Assembly: GCA_947568835.1 (NCBI GenBank)
Contig: OX387604.1
Span: 7,037,860 to 7,101,859, forward strand
Reading direction: 5' to 3'
From: Protonemura montana
Lineage: Eukaryota; Arthropoda; Insecta; Plecoptera; Nemouridae
DNA: 64,000 nt
Shown here in pieces: positions 57,601-64,000 of this stretch. Below the pieces are notes generated by a model that was given only the letters and a program-made list of their open reading frames with translations, was not told the DNA's origin and did no database searches. Position 1 is the stretch's first letter; each line of letters starts with the position of its first letter. Position numbers and translations under genes: made by a program.

Positions 57601-60448
57601 CAAAAGCTTAACTAGCAATATAAAGAAAAGTTTACGCAGCAAATAACCGGTCTTAATTGCTATGCTTTTTGCAATCTGCCCCAATTGTGGAGATTCGTAA
57701 AATGCAAACACCAGATTTGCAGTTCTTCTAGACCAAACAACACATGTGTGCCAGGTGTCTGGAGCAACAGCACTGCTTCGATACTGAGTTCCGGTGCGCG
57801 AATCTTCTCTGCATACCAGGCTCCAAACGATGTGATGGACACAATAACTGTTACGACGAATCTGATGAGTACGACTGCGGTGAGTAAATAATAAAATCAC
57901 TTCCGCTCAATTAGAAAGACACGATATGCTAGTTCATTGTTCAAATTAACAAACTTATTAGATCTCGACTACTGCAAACAAGCCAACCTGATCGCTGGCT
58001 CGTTGTTATATTATAGCAATTTGCAAACTCGTTGATATTTATGAGTATCAACACAATTGTCGCTCTGTGGGATCCAGGTCTATGAGCTGAGGGCTAGTGG
58101 TCCTCATATGCCTACAAATTGGAAACTTTATTTTTTCTCACTCATTCTTCTTGGAAAAGATTCCACTCCGCTGTAACACATCCAACCAACAGCAATCGGT
58201 TTGACACCATACAATAATCTGCACATAATAACAAAAGCCTAGAGATAATTTTGAATTAGAGGACTCCATTTCTCAAGTACTTAGGGATGTTGCAAGAATG
58301 ATAGACAAACCATTCAATTTTTCAGGGGAAATGGATCTCCTGAATCTAGTCTAACCCTTTCTAGTCTTATCTAGTTATTTCAAAACCATACAAGTTATTT
58401 CAAGAGTTATTTCATATCTAGTTATTTCATAAATACTAAATTTAGTCTGTGATGTCTAGTCATATTTCTTTATTTGACCGTTTAATTATTATTTTTGCTT
58501 GTTAATCTAACTAGACATTTGAATCTTTCTTGAAGTGTTTTACTTTTTTATTTTCACGACGCATCTCAGGCGCGTATAGTCAATAAATCACAATCCATCA
58601 GTTGGCATGCCTCTAAACCACACAATTCATAGATCTAGGGATGAGAGAATTTATACTCTTACCATAGAAAAAAGAATTATGCTCTTACCAATTGTTGCCA
58701 GTATTGGTAACCATGATGGAAAGCTATAGAGCCATGGCACTTGGAGGAAGGGTTGTTTAAGGAATCCAGAGAAGTGCAATCTTACAAAGTAAACCAGCTT
58801 AAATTGATGGCTAACAATAATTACCAGCCAATTGACTCTGAATATAGATAACATCATTGGCAATAAGTACAAGCCTAGACACTGGTAAGGCTTCCGTTTC
58901 ACGTTATTACAACATGGGAAGTGGCCACTACTTGGTGACCAGATGTTGCTAATATTGTAAGAATTCACTATGGCCAAAGCCCAGGGCACGTTGCAGTCTT
59001 TATTTAATTGTTTCCATTGAAATTATTAGCTAACACTCAGAAAATTAATTTTATTTTTTGGCTGACTAGCTTAAATCATAGTACATGAAGTATGAGCTAA
59101 ATTAAGAAATTCAATTAAAAATAAAACTCAAGAGTTTTTAAAAGTCTGAAACCAAAACGATGGTTCTCAGCAGCTTCAGCTCATATCATTTTTTAAGTCA
59201 AATATTACTGACAATGTAATAGGTCCTTTTGAGTCTCGGCGCTGATAAGAAGTTTCTACAATTCACCACTCGACCCCACATTGAAATATTTTTACAACTG
59301 GAACTTACGTGCAAACCTGTCTCAGTTTGTGATTTACAGACTCACTTCCACTGCCACAATGGAACGTCTTGCCTGGAACTGAAAAAGCGCTGCGATGGGA
59401 TAATCGACTGCTGGGATGGCTCAGATGAAGTGAACTGCACCAATGGCAAGTGTATTCCGTGTGCTTGTCCTTATAAGACACCTTTCATTAGGGATTACAT
59501 ACCATTAGATTATATGTATGCCTAGGTTACAGTACATTTTTATTAAGAAAACAATGCTCTTAATGATCAGAAGATAAATGTTGGTTGCATGATTGTAACT
59601 GATTACACTAATGCTGAAAATATCGGGTACATTTTCTCTGTGTAACTATGACGTGCACTTGAAGTTTCGCGGCATCCTTAGTATTCAGACAAAAGCCGAA
59701 TTGCATTTAAATTTTTTAGAAAATCTTTGAATAATCATAACTGAGAACTCACAATATTTTTAGAAAGATCTTTTATGATTCTTCTAGGCAGTTACTCCCT
59801 TTATCTTTATTATGATAACATTTGAATGGCAAGAATAAAATGCGTCTACGAGCTATGAAACAAGTTGTTGCGAGCATCACCCTAAATCAGTATAACTTCA
59901 CCGAATGAAAATAATAACTCGTGATCACATAGTTGCAACAAAACCGTTGCCAGGCGCCGGAGGGGCCCCAGGTTCTGTCCAAATTAAATTTCCCTGTCCT
60001 TAGGTTCAGACTGTCAAACCAACAGAGGTGGTTGTGATAAAGGAAAGGTGATAGCATTGAAAAAAAGAGCTGAAAGCTCCTAACGAGGAACCATTAAGAA
60101 AACAGTGCCTAATGTCAGGAATGTCTCTAGAGCACCTTATGTAAATTTATTTGTATGCTATTTCTTCTATTTCCAAACACAGCATGCCCTGGGGACGAGG
60201 TGATGTGTGGCAGTGGTTCGTGCATTCGACGCGCATACTTCTGTGACGGATTACGTGACTGCAAAGATGGCAGTGATGAGCCGTTTGGCTGTGGTGAACA
60301 TTGCCACCGTCACGAAATAACTTGCGTCAACGGACGGTGCGTGTCTACACAGACACGATGCAACGGGCTTGACGACTGCGGAGATGCCACAGATGAAATC
60401 GGATGTCCGGTTGTGGATAGCTTACCTACTCAATCTACTGTCCATTAG
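54677..60448 (+). CDS. Membrane protein with TSP1-like and four LDL-receptor class A modules
   Basis: Seven exons: 54677-55715, 55817-55864, 55949-56230, 56558-56759, 57755-57879, 59326-59445, 60183-60448; 693 residues, phases 1,1,1,2,1,1. Order: a long Cys-containing N-terminal region (about 320 residues), a transmembrane segment (VAALISLLFLVGCCLALTICF), a TSP1-like module (NWTPWTEWSGC), a further Cys-rich module (CDECVGDEVC...CAGHC...EMC), then four LDLa modules with calcium cages (CDGHNNCYDESDEYDC; CDGIIDCWDGSDEVNC; CDGLRDCKDGSDE; CNGLDDCGDATDE). It stops after the fourth LDLa. This resembles the stem of type II membrane serine proteases (corin-like) without the protease. Intron 6 has a GC donor (G|GCAAGT). 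An upstream in-frame ATG at 54620 with a hydrophobic stretch could give a signal peptide instead; an acceptor at 54672 favours 54677. Confidence 0.82.
56934..57366 (+). mobile_element. 5S-rRNA-derived SINE, full length
   Basis: A 433-bp element flanked by an 11-bp duplication (AAGATTTTCAT at 56923-56933 and 57367-57377). The head reads TTCTCATGAGATCACCGAAG and GATGGGTGACC, matching 5S rRNA. The body has the conserved TTCTGTTCGGGAGAGAGG block and TAGGCTAGGTTAGG. The tail ends TTCAACACCAAAAATAAAT. It sits in intron 4 of the LDLa/TSP1 gene and is the clearest intact copy here. Confidence 0.92.
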
Positions 60449-60897
60449 TTTGACCCACTGATGATTCCTCTACTGCAAATCATCAGGTGGAGAATGCTAT
60501 GGTTGCGGTAGAATCCATGAATATTGAAATGCCTTACAAGGAATAGACTGCACAGCTGTGAATAACTTACCTACTATGCTCATGATTTATTAGTTTTGTT
60601 CCACATTACATTTTTAAGCTATACAACATTACAAAGGAAGTGATGCTTGTGTCGATATAAACGCAGGACAACGATGTCAACGCCAAGTGATCCACCATAA
60701 CAGATCTATTCCGTCCAGGATTCTTAAGGCGGGCTTTGAGATTTCAACCAGCGATCACTCATGCATATAATGTGATACACTAAGTCTGCGGCAAAAAACT
60801 TTGCAAAGCCTTTCAGATGTAGCAATTGATAATCAAAGCTAATGAAAGAAGCTAATTTAAAGCTTATTATGGCATGAACATTATTTACTGGAGATGA

Positions 60898-60903
60898 AAT
60901 AAA
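60898..60903 (+). terminator. Poly(A) signal AATAAA
   Basis: AATAAA 450 bp downstream of the stop of the LDLa/TSP1 gene; its presence supports a true gene end at 60448. Confidence 0.55.
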
Positions 60904-61618
60904 GCTGTTTGTTTGATACATGTTATTAATTCTATTATTCATTAAATCTTTAGACCCTAAATACACCGTCTATACCAGCCAAAAGCAACCGGCTCCACTT
61001 GTCATGTAACTCCACTTTTGCAATTTTAATGCTAAATAATAAAAAAAAAAAGGTTTGGCACTAGGATCAGTCCTCCTTTTACGGACAGCGCTCTTAAAAC
61101 AAAGTGCATCTGACATCCTAATGCTATGAGCAACAAGAGGTTTACTCAGAAATATGTTACGTATTTTAGATGTACAGTTTATTCACAGTCTTTACAATTT
61201 AAAAGCGCATATGCCACCGGACAAATGTTACACTTGAGACACTTACACAATAATTAAAAGACAAAAACCACCTGATAATTAATGAAAGGAAAGTTGATTG
61301 AACCAACCAACTTTGTAACTCACAAGTCATGTTGAAAGACTGTGGATCGCTTCATAGAACTAGCCTTCTTAAAAGCAGGTACACTTTTAGACTATTCAGG
61401 GCAGGAGAGGAGCAGGTGTGAAGTGCCAAGATGCCTGTCAGCATCCGTTAAAAGATATCTCCAAAGCTGTGCAATTGAACATCCAACCCACTCAAATCTC
61501 CATCCCATCCTAATTAGAGTGCCTCTTCATTTAAACACAAATGTCAACTGATAAATGAAAACAACTTTCATTCAAAAAACCTTCCGTCAAATTATTCAAG
61601 ATACGCGCGACATGATTT
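60904..61618. other. Intergenic region between convergent genes
   Basis: About 0.7 kb between the poly(A) signals of the LDLa/TSP1 gene and the MRT4-like gene. AT-rich; no feature seen. Confidence 0.5.
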
Positions 61619-61624
61619 TTTATT
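61619..61624 (-). terminator. Poly(A) signal AATAAA
   Basis: On the minus strand, AATAAA lies about 100 bp downstream of the MRT4-like stop codon (61728-61726). Confidence 0.6.
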
Positions 61625-61725
61625 TTATAACCACATTCATTCACTTCAAAGTTTCTTCATGCGTACACGAAATTATGATATTAATGAGAATCGGCAATAT
61701 ACGGACTGTAACTTTACAGGGACAG

Positions 61726-63469
61726 TTAGTTGTTCTCAGGGGTATTTTCCGATGTGTCGTCAAGGGGAGGGATGACTGGGAAAGTCTCCGGAATCGGGGT
61801 CTGGTCCATAGGTTGATTGATATCTGCCTCAGGTTGGAAAACCTCTGGGGGATTTTCGCTCAGTTCTCCAGTGTCCTTCGTCCAGGAGCATTTAATTGTC
61901 ACCTTGAACTTGGCCAGCTTGATGCCCAGTTGTTTCTGCAAGATAATCATAGCAATTAAGGTATTTTACAGTGCTCAAGACAACAAAAGTTGTTCTGCTA
62001 GGGAGGGGGATGTCTAGGCATTATTAATATATATTTTTGGTTCCACTGGTTTTCCAAAAACCTTTAAAACTCAGCAATATGAAATTTTGACAAAAAAAGG
62101 AACAGTTACTGTCCAACCCAGAAGTGAGGCTGTTTTTGCTTCTTCCTTTTATACTTGTGAAAATTCTCCTGAACCATAATTGGTTAAGAAACTTTCCTGC
62201 AAATAGTAGGTGGTCTAAGTTGAGAACACATAAAGATAGTAGATAAGATATAAAATCGTCATTTAAATCCATTAGACACACAACACAAAAAAAATAACAC
62301 AAATTACACATTAAGTGCATAATGTTGAAATTTAAGACTTAACACTTCACTCGCTATGCTCGTCAATGATTAATATACGAGTAAAGCGACAGCAGCGTTT
62401 CTCCAATGTCTCAACTAGCTTGACAAAAACTTACCAGCAGCCTGGTCTGTTGAGACAGGAGAACATCTCCGCGGTTGCAGACCGTATAGTCAGCCGCTAA
62501 TTCGACGATCGACATATTGAGACGAGTGGGCATGCCCAAGGAGCGGAGAAGGGTCTCCGATGAGGACTGAAACTGGGGCATTGGCCCAGCGAGCAACTTC
62601 ACAGTCCTGGTAGCGACATTTCCAGCTCGAGAAAATTCTTCATCCTTGTAGTTACGGAACCACCTATCAAACAATGGTTTTAATTCAATGACCCTGACTG
62701 GTGGAGCTTGTAATAACCACTGGGTTATGTAACTAAGGGCTTGTTTTTCAGTGACATATTTAGAACTTGAATGTCTGTTAATTTGTTATTTGCTTGGCAA
62801 TAGTCAATCAGAAAATGTTTTTTTAAGTTTATTACGGCTCTGTTAATTAATTAGCTTGCCAATGAAAACCAGCACTAAGTTGCAAATAACCAATCAAATC
62901 AAATAAAAACAAGTCCATGTGCACCATTTTATTTAATTCGGATTGAGATCCGAACATTTAATCTTTAGAAGACTTTCACTGCATGTGATTGGGTGTTGCC
63001 ACTTTATTTATCTCAACTACCACTTCAAGTGTGAGCTACGTTAAAAAACCAAGCTCACAGTTCTGCATGGCAATGCCATGAAGATGATCAATATTTGAAA
63101 ATAATTCATGCATTTTGATTACACAGATGAAACGGTTATTTATAAAAAAAATGAGAGGACATCAAGTATTCACATGCTCCAACCTATAATCACAAACTTT
63201 CAGTCATTATCTCCTAATTCCAAGGATAGGCATATTGCCAATGCTTGTAAGGATTAGACTGCCAATGTTAACACAACCATGAATAAGATAAATTGGAAAT
63301 TTTCATAAGTAATACATACTTAAGAACTTGGGACGGAGAGCGATCGCTGAAGAGTAGACCGCTCTGGTCTGTAACCAATTTGGACAGCTCAAAAAGATTG
63401 ACTCCGGACTCGGACTCACGGTTCTCCCCCAAGCCTAGCCTCATCACCTTGCCCTTGCCCATGAAAAAT
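61726..63469 (-). CDS. MRTO4: mRNA turnover protein 4 homolog (ribosome assembly factor), 3' part
   Basis: Three exons are visible, 63469-63320, 62663-62435 and 61935-61726, phases 2 and 0. The first visible exon opens with one base completing a codon (R-F-F-M-G-K-G-K-V-M), so the N-terminal exons lie beyond the right edge. Family-typical blocks: FFMGKGKVM (compare FFGKNKVM in MRT4 proteins), WFRNYKDEEFSRAGN, a variant GPMPQFQSS-E-LLRSLGMPT segment, DYTVCNRGDVLLSQQTRLL and KLAKFKVTIKCSW. The acidic tail (PPLDDTSENTPENN) also fits. MRT4 is a P0/L10-related protein that holds the stalk site on pre-60S particles in the nucleolus and is later exchanged for P0. It converges on the LDLa/TSP1 gene. 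Confidence 0.92.
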
Positions 63470-64000
63470 CTGAAAAGAAAACACAGGTTAATATTAAGAG
63501 AATAACAACTTGTTTAGTTCCTTAAAGATTATTGCAAATTGATCAATTCGAACGAGAGCACTCCAGAGCAAATAATAAAGAATAACGAAGAAATGACTTG
63601 TTTTGTCTATTTAAGTATGTTATAATAATGATAACAACTCCCAAGATGTGATTAGATGGTTCTCATGATAATTTTTATAGACCAAACAAATTCAAATCAA
63701 TACAATTTTGCAAATGTTTAAATTTCGTTAAAACATTCAAACATTCACAGTCCCAAAATCTTTGATTCCATATTGTCCAAGCAAATTGGCTATAACATGA
63801 TCAAAAAATGTCTCGTGTAACGGGAAAGATTTAATGACCAACAGTTGATGCAGATTTGCTGCCATTGTTACATATGATACACATGAACATGATGATGTTC
63901 GATGCGTATTTTATCAATTTGTTAAGTCAAGACCCTACTGATAAGGCAAATGGGTTGTCATTTAGGTACCTTTTATAAAAGGACCATTTTCTGAGTTTTG

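Noticed and set aside
1-64000. CRISPR arrays, bacterial operons or prophage
   Set aside because: No spaced direct repeats of that type; intron-rich genes and metazoan domains show a eukaryotic nuclear sequence.

Overview
This window is eukaryotic nuclear DNA, most likely from an arthropod. The genes have many small exons with GT-AG introns, metazoan domain combinations, AATAAA poly(A) signals and an AT-rich background. Dispersed 5S-rRNA-derived SINEs and old retroelement relics interrupt the sequence. All exon models below come from reading splice sites and checking codon phase by hand; no homology search was run. The species cannot be named from the sequence.

Left part (1-26 kb): a cluster of four genes for secreted, low-complexity proteins that look structural (cuticle, eggshell, silk or mucin-like). 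(1) A minus-strand Ser/Thr-rich protein, cut by the left edge, carries about 21 copies of a 12-residue repeat. (2) A plus-strand gene at 4926-14222 has two possible alternative 3' ends. (3) A plus-strand glycine-rich protein lies at 18627-21352. (4) A minus-strand Pro/Gln/Ser-rich protein lies at 22774-25793. All four have a short signal-peptide exon that ends after the first base of a codon. Genes 1 and 2 are divergent, about 0.84 kb apart.

Middle (26-44 kb): an intergenic stretch with a decayed Ty3/gypsy-type integrase relic is followed by an Emi1/Rca1-type F-box protein with a zinc-binding region (31462-32550, plus). Next is a complete 12-exon acid sphingomyelinase gene (35224-43970, minus) with all metal-binding motifs intact.

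Right part (44-64 kb): about 10 kb poor in genes, with 5S-SINE copies and a broken non-LTR reverse transcriptase. It is followed by a seven-exon gene for a membrane protein with a TSP1-like module and four LDL-receptor class A modules but no protease domain (54677-60448, plus). The last gene is the 3' part of an MRT4/MRTO4 ribosome-assembly factor (61726-63469, minus), which converges on it and runs off the right edge.

Repeats: at least ten copies or fragments of one SINE family whose head matches 5S rRNA. Two full-length copies are flanked by 14-bp and 11-bp target-site duplications, which fix the element at about 430 bp; one of them is nested in an older copy. There is also one tRNA-type SINE, several minisatellites, inverted repeats and long C/G homopolymers.
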